From NCBI GenBank assembly GCA_003150235.1, contig QAMW01000027.1, positions 125,038 to 182,575 on the forward strand: a DNA stretch of 57,538 nucleotides. Direction: 5' to 3'. The DNA comes from Bacteroidales bacterium (lineage in GTDB: Bacteria > Bacteroidota > Bacteroidia > Bacteroidales > Muribaculaceae). The notes below the pieces were generated by a model. The model saw only the letters and a program-made list of their open reading frames with translations. It was not told where the DNA came from and did not search any database. This document shows positions 26,790 through 35,620 of this stretch, piece by piece. Made by a program: the position numbers and the translations under genes. Within the stretch, counting starts at the first letter, position 1. Every line of letters starts with the position of its first letter.

Positions 26790-29488
26790 TGCTGGGCTGT
26801 TTTTATGATTCGTGCATATCGTATGAGTGCCGTGTTAACGTCACCGTTCATGTTGTCCACGTCAAGGCGCAACGAGAGACGGTTGGTGCCTGCGTTGAGC
26901 TTCACCGGTATCATGTTGCTGTAGCCGGTTGAAAGCCATTCGTCGATACCGCGCTGCGGCATGACTATCGCACCCGCCTCGGCTCCGTTGATGTAGAGCA
27001 TACGTATGGCACATTTGTTCTCAGTGTTGATAGGTCCGCTGCCGTTGGCATAGCGCACATCGAAGAAGTAGTCGCCTCCCTCTTTCACAGTGACCTCGAA
27101 GTTCACGTCGGGATTACGGTCTTTGCGTGTCTCGATGAATTGTGCCGCCATCTCCTTGTTTTTAATGTAGGAGGTGCCTGTTTTTCCCATCGCCGATGCA
27201 TCGACAAGGGTCAGCGCTTCCTGCGGGATATATTCGTAGGGCTTGTTGGTGAAGCCGCTGTAAGTCTCCTTTTCCACCGGCACCACGTCCATGAGCGAGT
27301 AGACACCCTGCGGAATAAAGTTGACAGCCGAAGTGGTAATCTGGTCGAGGAAATTGGAGTTGACAGTGATGTTGTAGGCTATACCTTCGGTAAAATTCTC
27401 TATAGTCCCCTTGCCGTCGGCTGTCCATGAGATTATCGGGGTAGAGGGCATCCATGCCTGGGGCTGGTTGTTGATTTCCGACTTGGGCGCAGGAGTGTCG
27501 TCGAGGGTTATGACCACCTCCACATCACCTTTGATATCGGCGGGTATCGACCGTGTGCTCTCTTCCTTGCCGTTGATTGTGAACGATTCCACGTTCATGC
27601 CGGTGCCTATGACCTTGACAGTGAGATTGGCGTCACGATAATGGAAGTTGCTCAATGTCTTTTCGCCCGACAGCGCGCGCGGCACTACCGGCGAAAAGCT
27701 GATGCCGTCGGACTTGAAGTCCATGCCCATTATCACGCGGTACACCATTGCAGCCATGCCGGTACAGCTCCATAGCTGGCTGTCGGAGTTGACTGCTGTG
27801 CCGCGGAAGTCACCGTTATGAGCCACAAATAGTTCCTTGTTGGTCCCGAACAGGGCGGCTGCACGGAATATCGAGGCAAGACCTTTTTCCACGGCAGCCA
27901 TATTGCCTGCCTTGGCGGCGGCTATGTTCCAGTATGCCTGCACGAAGGGCCACACCGCATCGTTGTGGTAGGGCTTTGTGTCGGGTTGCTGCGGATACAC
28001 CGATGAAATGCCATAGGGCGTGTACGGGGTCTTGCTTATGATTGAACGTGCCATCTCCTGATTTGCGACACCGAAAATTATGGCGAGTGCCTGACCGAGA
28101 TTGTCGACTGTCTGCGACTGGATGGGGTAGACACCTCCGTAAAGATACTCGCTGTAATAGCCCATGTTGGGTATCCAGAGATTATTGTTGATGGAGTTGG
28201 CTATTTCCTTGTCGATGCCGAGCCACATCGGTATGGTGTTGTTGTCGGGCGACTCTGCTATCATGGCATCGCGTACCTTGAATGCCTCGGCAAACATCAC
28301 ATTGGTGCCGAGACACATCGACTCGTAGATATCCTTGGGCTGCATCCACTTGGGATAGGTCTGCTCGCGCCAGTCGAGGTAGCTCTGTTCGCCCTGCATG
28401 AGTTTGTAGGTGTCGTTCCACACCACGCGCATGTCATCGTTGAGCGTGTTCTCGATAGCCGCGATGGCTTCGTCAAGCATCGACTTGTCGCCGGTCACCT
28501 TGTAAATCTCCCATGCCGCCATTGCCCACACCACGCGGTCGCTCGACACGGGCCATGAGCCTCCGGTGCCTGTATCCTGTATTATGACTTTCCCGTTCTT
28601 GCCCTCTTTCAGCTTCGCGCGCAGGCTTCGCAGCGAGTTTTCCGGGTCGAGCATCGCCAGTGAAAGATATACCGAGTAGCTCACGTCGCGCGTCCACACT
28701 CCGTCCCATTCCTTGCCTGCACGGTAGGTGGAGTCGGGTCGCAGGTTGCTTTTGATTTCGGCTATCGCCATGTTGTATAGGGCGTTGACAAGCGGTTGGT
28801 CCGATGTGTACATCGGCATGTCAGCGGCGATGGAATCGATTTTCCATCCGTCTTTATTTGGCTGCAGCTCTTTGTCGGGGTTAAGGTTGAGGGTCACTTC
28901 ATATATGCCGTCGCCACGGTCTTTCAGCTTCTGGTCATGTTTGCCATAGAGATTTTCAAAGTCCCATGTCAGCGGCTCTACGCTTCCGGCTACCCATACC
29001 CCCTTGAAATCATCCTTGAATATGGTGTCGTTGGTGGGTGTGACGTAATATCCGCGTTCCTTGAAGGAGTTCAACACCGGTTGCATGTTGACCTTGAGGG
29101 TCCAGCGGGTGTTTTTGTCGAGCTTTGCCGATGTGTCGGCTTTGATGGAATCGACTTTTGCGAGTGCCTCCCCGAAAGTGAAAACCGTGTCGGCTCCGAC
29201 CATCACGTCGTGGGTCTTGCCTTGCGGAAGCTCGTTGTCGCGGCTGTTGAGCGACAGCTTGAAGTGCAGCAGCTGCGATATGCCGCTCTCTTCCGGACTC
29301 TGGTAATCGCTCGTGATTTCGGTGGGACTTACCGCCCGAGCCGTGAAGCCCCCCTGGACCACCCGGTCGGTATATACTGAAAATTCATTGGAGGAGTAGA
29401 GCACATCGGTGGGCTGTGACTCGTTGTGACATGCTGTCACGGCTATGGTCAGCAATGCTGCTGCCGGTGTGGCGTTTATAAGTTTCAT
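26786..29488 (-). CDS. Six-hairpin (alpha/alpha)6 glycosidase-like lipoprotein
   Basis: 900 residues with lipobox VTAC (Cys20). An N-terminal beta region (about 20-230) leads to an (alpha/alpha)6 barrel (about 240-600) with EWDGVWTRDVSYS, a block seen in glycogen-debranching/GH63-like catalytic barrels, and HNDAVWPFVQAYW. The C-terminal about 150 residues resemble a CBM35-type sandwich. Coupling to a GH13 enzyme suggests alpha-glucan or other alpha-glucoside as substrate, but the GH family is not certain. It is the first gene of the minus-strand operon, which ends at 23908. Confidence 0.7.
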   Translation of the reverse strand: MKLINATPAAALLTIAVTACHNESQPTDVLYSSNEFSVYTDRVVQGGFTARAVSPTEITSDYQSPEESGISQLLHFKLSLNSRDNELPQGKTHDVMVGADTVFTFGEALAKVDSIKADTSAKLDKNTRWTLKVNMQPVLNSFKERGYYVTPTNDTIFKDDFKGVWVAGSVEPLTWDFENLYGKHDQKLKDRGDGIYEVTLNLNPDKELQPNKDGWKIDSIAADMPMYTSDQPLVNALYNMAIAEIKSNLRPDSTYRAGKEWDGVWTRDVSYSVYLSLAMLDPENSLRSLRAKLKEGKNGKVIIQDTGTGGSWPVSSDRVVWAMAAWEIYKVTGDKSMLDEAIAAIENTLNDDMRVVWNDTYKLMQGEQSYLDWREQTYPKWMQPKDIYESMCLGTNVMFAEAFKVRDAMIAESPDNNTIPMWLGIDKEIANSINNNLWIPNMGYYSEYLYGGVYPIQSQTVDNLGQALAIIFGVANQEMARSIISKTPYTPYGISSVYPQQPDTKPYHNDAVWPFVQAYWNIAAAKAGNMAAVEKGLASIFRAAALFGTNKELFVAHNGDFRGTAVNSDSQLWSCTGMAAMVYRVIMGMDFKSDGISFSPVVPRALSGEKTLSNFHYRDANLTVKVIGTGMNVESFTINGKEESTRSIPADIKGDVEVVITLDDTPAPKSEINNQPQAWMPSTPIISWTADGKGTIENFTEGIAYNITVNSNFLDQITTSAVNFIPQGVYSLMDVVPVEKETYSGFTNKPYEYIPQEALTLVDASAMGKTGTSYIKNKEMAAQFIETRKDRNPDVNFEVTVKEGGDYFFDVRYANGSGPINTENKCAIRMLYINGAEAGAIVMPQRGIDEWLSTGYSNMIPVKLNAGTNRLSLRLDVDNMNGDVNTALIRYARIIKTAQQ

Positions 29489-29511
29489 AATATATTAATT
29501 TTGTTCAAGAG

Positions 29512-29526
29512 TTATCTACTCTGTCT
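29512..29526 (-). promoter_or_regulatory. Leader motif shared with the xylanase operon
   Basis: On the minus strand AGACAGAGTAGATAA, 24 bases before the ATG at 29488. The xylanase operon leader has AGACAGAGTAAATAA (complement of 23599-23613), 31 bases before its ATG; 14 of 15 bases agree. A shared operator or leader element for two carbohydrate operons is inferred. Confidence 0.4.
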
Positions 29527-29656
29527 AATCACAGAACGACCGCTAAGATAGTGAAAATCTTCCAATTTGTCGGGCTCTCCATCCAAAAATCTGCCCATTT
29601 ATTCAAATGTAAGTGACTTCCGGCGGTGATTGATGCTCTTTTTAAGAAAAATATGT

Positions 29657-29664
29657 TAACTTTG
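29657..29664 (+). promoter_or_regulatory. Promoter -7 element of obgE
   Basis: TAACTTTG fits TAnnTTTG; no clear -33 TTTG is seen at the usual distance. Transcription would start near 29670, leaving a leader that begins with the hairpin at 29678-29712. The rest of the 29489-29737 gap has no gene. Confidence 0.5.
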
Positions 29665-29677
29665 TGAAAGTAAAATG

Positions 29678-29718
29678 ACTTTGCGCCGTTGAACCCCATC
29701 ACGGCGCAAAGTGTTTTT
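29678..29718 (+). terminator. Terminator-like hairpin in the obgE leader
   Basis: A perfect 12-bp stem (29678-29689 with 29701-29712; ACTTTGCGCCGT and its complement) with an 11-base loop, then G and five T. It begins within about 10 bases of the predicted transcription start and lies 20 bases before the obgE ATG. It may be a 5' stabiliser, an attenuator, or end a very short transcript. Confidence 0.6.
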
Positions 29719-29737
29719 CTCATAAAGATTGAATAAT

Positions 29738-30925
29738 ATGGCAGAATCCAACTTTATCGACTACGTTAAGATCATGTGCCGGTCGGGCAAAGGCGGCGCG
29801 GGGTCACGTCATTTCTATCGTGCTAAATATGTGCCTAAAGGCGGTCCTGACGGTGGCGACGGTGGCAGGGGCGGTCACATAATATTGCGTGGCAATAAAA
29901 ACATGTGGACCCTTCTTCCGCTGAAATATCAGCGTCATGTGTTTGCCGGTAACGGGCAGGCAGGCTCAGGCGGCAGAAGTTTCGGTAAGGATGGAGAGGA
30001 CAAGATAATCGAGGTGCCGTGTGGCACTGTCGTGTTTGATGCCGAGACAGGCGACTATCTCTGTGAGGTGACCGACGACGGCGAGGAGATAAAGCTGCTT
30101 AAAGGCGGCAAAGGCGGTCTTGGCAACTGGCATTTCAAGAGTGCCACTAACCGCACTCCGCGTTATGCGCAGCCCGGTGAACCGGCTATCGAGAAGACCG
30201 TCATCCTGGAACTGAAATTGCTTGGTGATGTAGGTCTTGTCGGTTTCCCTAACGCAGGAAAGTCGACTCTGCTTTCCTCGATTTCGGCGGCGCGCCCGAA
30301 AATTGCCGATTATCCGTTCACGACCATGGAGCCGCAGCTCGGCATAGTGAGCTACCGCGACAACCGGTCGTTTGTCATGGCTGATATTCCCGGTATCATC
30401 GAGGGTGCAAGTGAGGGCAAAGGACTCGGATTGCGCTTCCTCCGTCATATAGAGCGTAATGCCGTTCTGCTTTTTATGGTGCCTGCCGATGCTGCTGACA
30501 TACGCAAGGAATATGAGATATTGCTCAATGAGCTTGAACGCTTCAACCCTGAGTTGATGACCAAGCAGAAAGTGCTTGCCATAAGCAAGTGTGACATGCT
30601 TGACGACGAGCTTATGGCTGAAATCGAGAAAGAGCTGCCCGATGATGTGCCTCATGTGTTTATATCTTCCGTTTCCGGACTCGGTATCCAGGCGTTGAAG
30701 GATATGCTCTGGCGCGCCATAACCGACGAGGCTAACCGCGTGGAGCCGATGCAGATTACCCACCGCCGTCTTGACGGTCATCACCGTGTGAGGGAAGAGG
30801 ATGAGTTTATCTTTGAGAATCCCGAGACTCCCGAGCCGGAGGAAGAGATATATGACGACGAGGAGTTTGACGATGACTGGGATGACTCCTGGGAAGATTA
30901 CGACGGCAGCGATGACGCTGAATGA
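29738..30925 (+). CDS. obgE: GTPase Obg (CgtA), ribosome-associated
   Basis: 395 residues. The glycine-rich Obg fold (1 to about 158; CRSGKGGAG, GGDGGRGG) precedes the G domain with P-loop GFPNAGKS at 169-176, switch I/II regions and DIPGIIEGA, then an acidic C-terminal tail very rich in Asp and Glu. It is an essential GTPase acting in 50S subunit maturation and stress control. The ATG at 29738 gives the canonical MAESNFIDY start; an in-frame TTG at 29729 is unlikely. The pgeF start lies inside its last codons. Confidence 0.97.
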   Translation: MAESNFIDYVKIMCRSGKGGAGSRHFYRAKYVPKGGPDGGDGGRGGHIILRGNKNMWTLLPLKYQRHVFAGNGQAGSGGRSFGKDGEDKIIEVPCGTVVFDAETGDYLCEVTDDGEEIKLLKGGKGGLGNWHFKSATNRTPRYAQPGEPAIEKTVILELKLLGDVGLVGFPNAGKSTLLSSISAARPKIADYPFTTMEPQLGIVSYRDNRSFVMADIPGIIEGASEGKGLGLRFLRHIERNAVLLFMVPADAADIRKEYEILLNELERFNPELMTKQKVLAISKCDMLDDELMAEIEKELPDDVPHVFISSVSGLGIQALKDMLWRAITDEANRVEPMQITHRRLDGHHRVREEDEFIFENPETPEPEEEIYDDEEFDDDWDDSWEDYDGSDDAE

Positions 30926-31661
30926 CAGCGTTGTCAAAGAGGTTGCGATTGCTGACGGCGTAACGGCTTATTTCACCTCCCGTGGCGACGTGACCGATTC
31001 ACCTTATTCAAGTTTCAACGTATGCCATTACACCGGAGACAAACCGGAAAATGTGGCGCGTTGCCGCCGGTGGCTTAGTAATCGTGCCGGAGTAAGTCGG
31101 GATGCGTTCATAGTGCCGCGTCAGACTCATTCAGTGAATTGCCTTGTCATTGATTCCATACCTGTCGCTCCCGAAAGTCTCGAAAATGTAGATGCGCTCG
31201 TCACCTCACTGCGTGGAGTAGCTGTCGGTGTTTCCACCGCCGATTGTGTGCCGGTGCTTCTTGCCGACCCGGTAAACGGTGTCATCGCTGCGGCACATGC
31301 CGGGTGGCGTGGTGCCATAAGCGGTATAGTTGAGGAGACTTTGGCGATGATGACGCGTCTCGGTGCCGATGCGCTTTTGATGAAAGTCGCGATTGGTCCA
31401 TGTATCTGCAAGGAATGTTTCGAGGTAGGGGAGGAAGTCGCCGGGCGATTCCCTGATGAATATGTAATCAGAACGACAGGATGCAAGCCTCATGTCGACC
31501 TTCCCGGTTATGTGGCGTCACGGCTGATTGCCGGAGGCGTTTTGCCTGATAATATCATCATGCCCTTTGCCTGCACAAGGTGCGAACCTGACCGCTATTT
31601 CTCCGCCCGCGCCCTGGGCATCAACTCAGGCCGTAATTTTTCGGCGATTGTCATGAAGTGA
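30912..31661 (+). CDS. pgeF: Laccase-domain purine nucleoside phosphorylase-like protein (YfiH/PgeF)
   Basis: 249 residues. The metal/active-site residues of the YfiH/LACC1 family are visible: H73 in RQTHS, C112 in ADCVP and H129 in AAHAGWRG. Family members are multi-substrate purine nucleoside enzymes and have been linked to peptidoglycan editing in E. coli. The ATG at 30912 overlaps obgE by 14 bases and gives normal length; earlier in-frame codons would encode an out-of-frame copy of the Obg tail. The last 11 codons and stop are within the 34-bp direct repeat (31630-31663). Confidence 0.9.
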   Translation: MTLNDSVVKEVAIADGVTAYFTSRGDVTDSPYSSFNVCHYTGDKPENVARCRRWLSNRAGVSRDAFIVPRQTHSVNCLVIDSIPVAPESLENVDALVTSLRGVAVGVSTADCVPVLLADPVNGVIAAAHAGWRGAISGIVEETLAMMTRLGADALLMKVAIGPCICKECFEVGEEVAGRFPDEYVIRTTGCKPHVDLPGYVASRLIAGGVLPDNIIMPFACTRCEPDRYFSARALGINSGRNFSAIVMK

Positions 31662-31663
31662 GC
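31630..31663. repeat. 34-bp direct repeat, left copy (3' end of pgeF)
   Basis: This stretch is identical over 34 bases to 35614-35647. It starts with GCCGTAATTTTTCGGCG and ends with the pgeF stop and two further bases. The sequences outside the repeat differ at both copies. Together the copies flank the receptor and two-component cassette. Confidence 0.95.
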
Positions 31664-31735
31664 TTTTTTAATTATGGTCGTCACAGTTCCATAGCCGTTT
31701 GTCACATAAATTCCCGAGGTAGGATAACATAATTA

Positions 31736-31743
31736 TAGCTTTG
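31736..31743 (+). promoter_or_regulatory. Promoter -7 element of the receptor cassette
   Basis: TAGCTTTG matches TAnnTTTG and is 25 bases before the ATG at 31769, inside the repeat-bounded segment. No good -33 element is seen at the standard spacing. Confidence 0.4.
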
Positions 31744-31768
31744 TCACGTAAAAGCTAATTATTGTGAT

Positions 31769-33922
31769 ATGCGTCGAGATTTTTATTTAGCGGCATTGTC
31801 TTTAAGCATGTGCCTATCTCTTTATGGTGGTAATATAGCAGGTCGTGAAACACCTGATTCGTTGCCTGTGACGGTTGAACTTGGCGAGGTGTCAGTGGTG
31901 GCACGTAAACCCGATATGTCGGTATCAGCCGAAAAAGTTGTCTATACTCCATCGGCAACATTGTCGGGCAGCAGTGGGTCGCTTTACGATGCAATATCTT
32001 CCATGCCGGGAGTTTCAATCGATTCCGGCGGTAAGATTTCAGTAAACGGAGTAAGCGGTGTAAAGCTTATGATTGACGGGCACAAGACAATCCTCACCGG
32101 TGAAGCTCTTTTGAATTATCTTAGGTCTCTCCCCTCCGCATCGGTCAAACGTATAGAAATTAATTCGATGCCGTCGGCACGGAACGATGCATCGGGAGCA
32201 ATGACCACGGTTGATATTGTCATGAACAAACACCGTGACGAGGGATTTGCCTTAGGTTTCAACGGAAATTTGCGGGAATGGAAAGCACCTCGCGGATTTG
32301 CTTCTCTTTCAAGTGAATATAGACGAGGAAAGCATCAGTTAGCCTTGAGCTACGCATTTATGACGGCAAGAAATCCCTCCGATCTTTTTACCGACCGTCC
32401 TTATGTCACGCAAGAAAACCGTATGGTGCAGACTTATAATCGTAGGCGCAAGGACTTTATGCACAATGTATCGGCTGAATATGGCTTTTCTTCTGCCGAC
32501 AGACTTAAGTCCGGGGTGACGGTGAATCTGAATTTCCATGACAGGAGAGAAAAATCATCAATGGAGACAGCGATTCCTGCGCTTGGAAATCGTATCATGA
32601 CCGATAACGATATGAAATTTCTGACCCGTAATATCAATGGTAACATGTATATGAAATATGATATTTCGGAGAGGAGCCATATATTCGCAAACTATGATTT
32701 TTTTTACTGTCACAAAGATGAGCGTCAGAAGATGGATGATGATGAGGGTTATCGCTTAAATGGAGATATGGGCGGCTCTGTTACCGGTCATGTCGGGTCG
32801 GTGGACTATGGGGTCACGCTTTTACGTGATTGGAAATTGATTGCCGGGATAAAGACTTCATTTGTAAATATTGGTAATGGAGGGCAATATGATGACGGGG
32901 AGGGAATGACGATGGAAAATCTTGATTCTTCCTTCGGTTATGACGAAAATATAAATGCGGCTTATGCCGAACTTCAGGGAAAGTGTGCTGTTGTTGCCGC
33001 GACATTGGGAGTCAGGGTCGAGCAGAGTAACGCACACGCTGTATTCAGCGGAAATGAAGCTGCGGAAAAGTGTGACTACAGGATTCATGACTGGGGCGTC
33101 TTTCCCAATGCCTCGATAAATGTGCGGTTAGGCGATGGTAGCGGACTGAATGTGTCTTATGCTCGCCGGAGGGATATGCCGAATTACGGCGACTTAAATC
33201 CATTCATCTATATTTTCGACGATATAACTCATATCGGTGGTAATATCGAGTTGCGTCCGGAAGTTTCCCATAATTTGCATATAGCTTGGGCTTACGGCTC
33301 GCGGTTGCGTCTAAGCCTGTCAGGTGCTGTGGTCAATGACGCGGTGGTAAGGTGCTTTCGTGAAATTTCTGACCGTGTGGTTTATGTGACTCCTGAAAAT
33401 TTGCCCCGTCATCTGAAAGGGGCGTTCACGGTGTCGCTTGTCAATCTGGCGCCCGTGGGATGGTGGCAGTTGACATTCAACGGTACATTGGTATTCAATG
33501 ATTATAGATTTCCCGCTTCAACGGCAATTCCCTCCAATCGGCTCATCACTCCGGTTGCCGACTGTCGTAACGTGCTTAAATTCGGATGTGGTTGGTCGGC
33601 GGAGTTGTCGGGCTCTTTTACCGGGAAGGCTGCTTACGGACAGGCTGTAGTAAGTCCTTTTGGCAAGATTTATGTCGGCGTAAGGAAATCGTTTCTGTCA
33701 GGTCGCGCATCACTGACATTGTTTGTCCGCGATCTTCTTAATACCAACTATCATACTTCGACAATCATGCTTGAAGGGAAGAAAGCATACCTTACAGAGC
33801 GGGAGTATGAGGATATGAGACTTGTCGGAGTATCGTTTTCCTGGCGTTTCAAATCGGGTAATGTAAGGCGGCAAGAACGGCGTCAAGGTGTGATAGATGA
33901 AATAAAACGCGTAAATTTGTAG
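31769..33922 (+). CDS. Outer-membrane beta-barrel receptor (TonB-receptor-like, OMP_b-brl_3 type)
   Basis: 717 residues with signal peptide. No carboxypeptidase-like N-terminal domain; the mature protein begins with a plug-like region (about 35-150; LGEVSVVARKP, SMPGVSIDSGGKISVNG, KRIEINSMPSA) and continues as a large barrel rich in alternating aromatic strands. This matches the outer membrane beta-barrel family PF14905, whose ligands are mostly unknown. One base after its stop comes a histidine kinase, then a LytTR regulator, so the receptor is probably controlled by, or signals to, that pair. The cassette is flanked by a 34-bp direct repeat. Confidence 0.85.
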   Translation: MRRDFYLAALSLSMCLSLYGGNIAGRETPDSLPVTVELGEVSVVARKPDMSVSAEKVVYTPSATLSGSSGSLYDAISSMPGVSIDSGGKISVNGVSGVKLMIDGHKTILTGEALLNYLRSLPSASVKRIEINSMPSARNDASGAMTTVDIVMNKHRDEGFALGFNGNLREWKAPRGFASLSSEYRRGKHQLALSYAFMTARNPSDLFTDRPYVTQENRMVQTYNRRRKDFMHNVSAEYGFSSADRLKSGVTVNLNFHDRREKSSMETAIPALGNRIMTDNDMKFLTRNINGNMYMKYDISERSHIFANYDFFYCHKDERQKMDDDEGYRLNGDMGGSVTGHVGSVDYGVTLLRDWKLIAGIKTSFVNIGNGGQYDDGEGMTMENLDSSFGYDENINAAYAELQGKCAVVAATLGVRVEQSNAHAVFSGNEAAEKCDYRIHDWGVFPNASINVRLGDGSGLNVSYARRRDMPNYGDLNPFIYIFDDITHIGGNIELRPEVSHNLHIAWAYGSRLRLSLSGAVVNDAVVRCFREISDRVVYVTPENLPRHLKGAFTVSLVNLAPVGWWQLTFNGTLVFNDYRFPASTAIPSNRLITPVADCRNVLKFGCGWSAELSGSFTGKAAYGQAVVSPFGKIYVGVRKSFLSGRASLTLFVRDLLNTNYHTSTIMLEGKKAYLTEREYEDMRLVGVSFSWRFKSGNVRRQERRQGVIDEIKRVNL

Positions 33923-33923
33923 C

Positions 33924-34931
33924 ATGAAGCTTACTACGATACTGCCGGCAATATATGGTCTGGCACTTTTCTCTCTTGTGAGGCTTGCCAACGACATTCC
34001 GCTCGGCAGCAATTATCTCGAACACTCTTCGCTCTTCATCACCATCGAGATTGTGGGGGTGATTGTGGGTTGCTATTTGTCATTTTTCTTGTTTGGACGA
34101 TGGATAAATTTTTCCCGAAAGCGGATGATAGGTGCATATGTTGAGTATGGGGCGGTGGTGGTGTTCTCGTCGATGCTTGCCTTTGCTGTGATGCTGATGT
34201 CGCATGGAGGCGTTACCAATAACGGGAGTGATATTGTAATTCCTCTGATTGTAGTGGCTTTGATGTCTGTGGGACTTTATTCAGGAATGAAATCATCATC
34301 ACTTTCAAGACTTTATGATGAACAGCGGCTTCGTAATGAGATAATGAGAAATGAGCGTATGCAATCGGAATTGCAGTCACTTAAAGCGCAGTATCATCCC
34401 CATTTCCTGTTTAATATGCTAAATACCATTTATTTTACTATCGATGAAGGAAATGAGAAGGCGCGTGACACTGTAGAACATCTCGCCAATCTGCTGAGGC
34501 GACAGTTGTATGACAGTGATGAAAAGACCGGCATCGACCGGGAGATATCGGTTGTAAGAAGTTATGTGGCATTGGCAGCTATGCGGTTCGGCGATAGATT
34601 GTCGATGGAGATGAATATTGATCCTGAATTGGGCGATGAACAGATTTATCCTCACTTGTTTCTTCCGTTAGTTGAAAATGCTTTCAAGCATTGCGGCGGT
34701 GACAATGCGATAAGTATCGATATCAGGTCGACTTATGACGGAGTGATGTTGACGGTGATTAATTCTACCGCTGCTGACAGCGGCGCGGGGCATAACGGCA
34801 CGGGATTAAAGAATCTGAAACGTCGTCTTGAACTACTTTATCCCCGGAAGTCCCACGAGCTTGTCATTAAGCGGGAGGCAGGACGGTTTATGGTCACATT
34901 AATCTTGAAATTATGGATAAAACGACAATGA
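33924..34931 (+). CDS. LytS-type sensor histidine kinase
   Basis: 335 residues. Four membrane segments occupy residues about 5-125, with no large periplasmic domain. A short coiled coil (RLRNEIMRNERMQSELQSLKAQ) leads to the His_kinase block with H160 in YHPHFLFNML, and a HATPase domain with NAFKH and a glycine-rich GTGLKNLKRR motif. It should phosphorylate the adjacent LytTR regulator. It begins 2 bases after the receptor stop and overlaps the regulator gene. Confidence 0.9.
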   Translation: MKLTTILPAIYGLALFSLVRLANDIPLGSNYLEHSSLFITIEIVGVIVGCYLSFFLFGRWINFSRKRMIGAYVEYGAVVVFSSMLAFAVMLMSHGGVTNNGSDIVIPLIVVALMSVGLYSGMKSSSLSRLYDEQRLRNEIMRNERMQSELQSLKAQYHPHFLFNMLNTIYFTIDEGNEKARDTVEHLANLLRRQLYDSDEKTGIDREISVVRSYVALAAMRFGDRLSMEMNIDPELGDEQIYPHLFLPLVENAFKHCGGDNAISIDIRSTYDGVMLTVINSTAADSGAGHNGTGLKNLKRRLELLYPRKSHELVIKREAGRFMVTLILKLWIKRQ

Positions 34932-35620
34932 CCTGTATCATCGTGGATGATGAGTTCATATCGCGCTCAGGTATAAAGAGCTATGTTGATAAGACACCGG
35001 GACTGGAGTGTATCGGCATGGCTGAAAACGTCAAATGCTTGTATGAACTGTTGGAAACCTGTTCCCCCGACATTGTGTTTATGGATATTGAGATGCCCGG
35101 AATGTCAGGTATGGAGTTTATGGAGCGCATGGGGATGTTGCCTTTTGCCGTGATTGTGATTACTGCCTACGAGCGATATGCCTTACGGGGCTATGACGTG
35201 AATGTGACCGATTACCTGCTGAAACCGGTGTCATACAGTCGCTTTTTAAATGCGGTTGGAAAAGCGAGAGCTTATATGACGAGTGCATTGTCAAGCGGGA
35301 TTGTCACACTTAAATGCGATAAATCAGTCTACCGTGTGCCTGTAGATGACATTCTATACGTCGCCGCAATGGAAAATTATCTTCGGATATATACTATGAC
35401 CGGAAAAATTACAGTCAGAATGACTCTGAAAGGAATGTCGGAATTATTACCTGCCGATAGGTTTGTGTCAGTCCACAGGTCGTTTATCGTTAATCTTGAT
35501 AAAATATCGAAAGCGACACCTGCCGAGATTATGCTAATCAACGGGGATATAGTGCCGTTGTCAAATAAGTGCCGGAAGGCATTGAGTGACCGCCTGGATT
35601 CCGGGCGATTCATGCCGTAA
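34928..35620 (+). CDS. LytTR-family response regulator
   Basis: 230 residues. The receiver domain (1 to about 115) has the acidic pocket VDDE, phosphoacceptor D53 in FMDIEMPG, and a conserved Lys in LLKPV. The LytTR DNA-binding domain (about 130-228) contains ILYVAAMENYLRIYT and FVSVHRSFIVNLDKI. ATG at 34928 overlaps the kinase stop as ATGA and places the start right before the receiver strand; ATG at 34913 is the longer alternative. The stop codon lies inside the right copy of the 34-bp repeat. Confidence 0.92.
   Translation: MTCIIVDDEFISRSGIKSYVDKTPGLECIGMAENVKCLYELLETCSPDIVFMDIEMPGMSGMEFMERMGMLPFAVIVITAYERYALRGYDVNVTDYLLKPVSYSRFLNAVGKARAYMTSALSSGIVTLKCDKSVYRVPVDDILYVAAMENYLRIYTMTGKITVRMTLKGMSELLPADRFVSVHRSFIVNLDKISKATPAEIMLINGDIVPLSNKCRKALSDRLDSGRFMP

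Noticed and set aside
29729..29737. Upstream TTG start for obgE
   Set aside because: ATG at 29738 gives the canonical Obg N-terminus and the TTG lies in the leader.
29966..30937. Open frame of 323 codons opposite obgE
   Set aside because: Shadow of obgE, without domain features.
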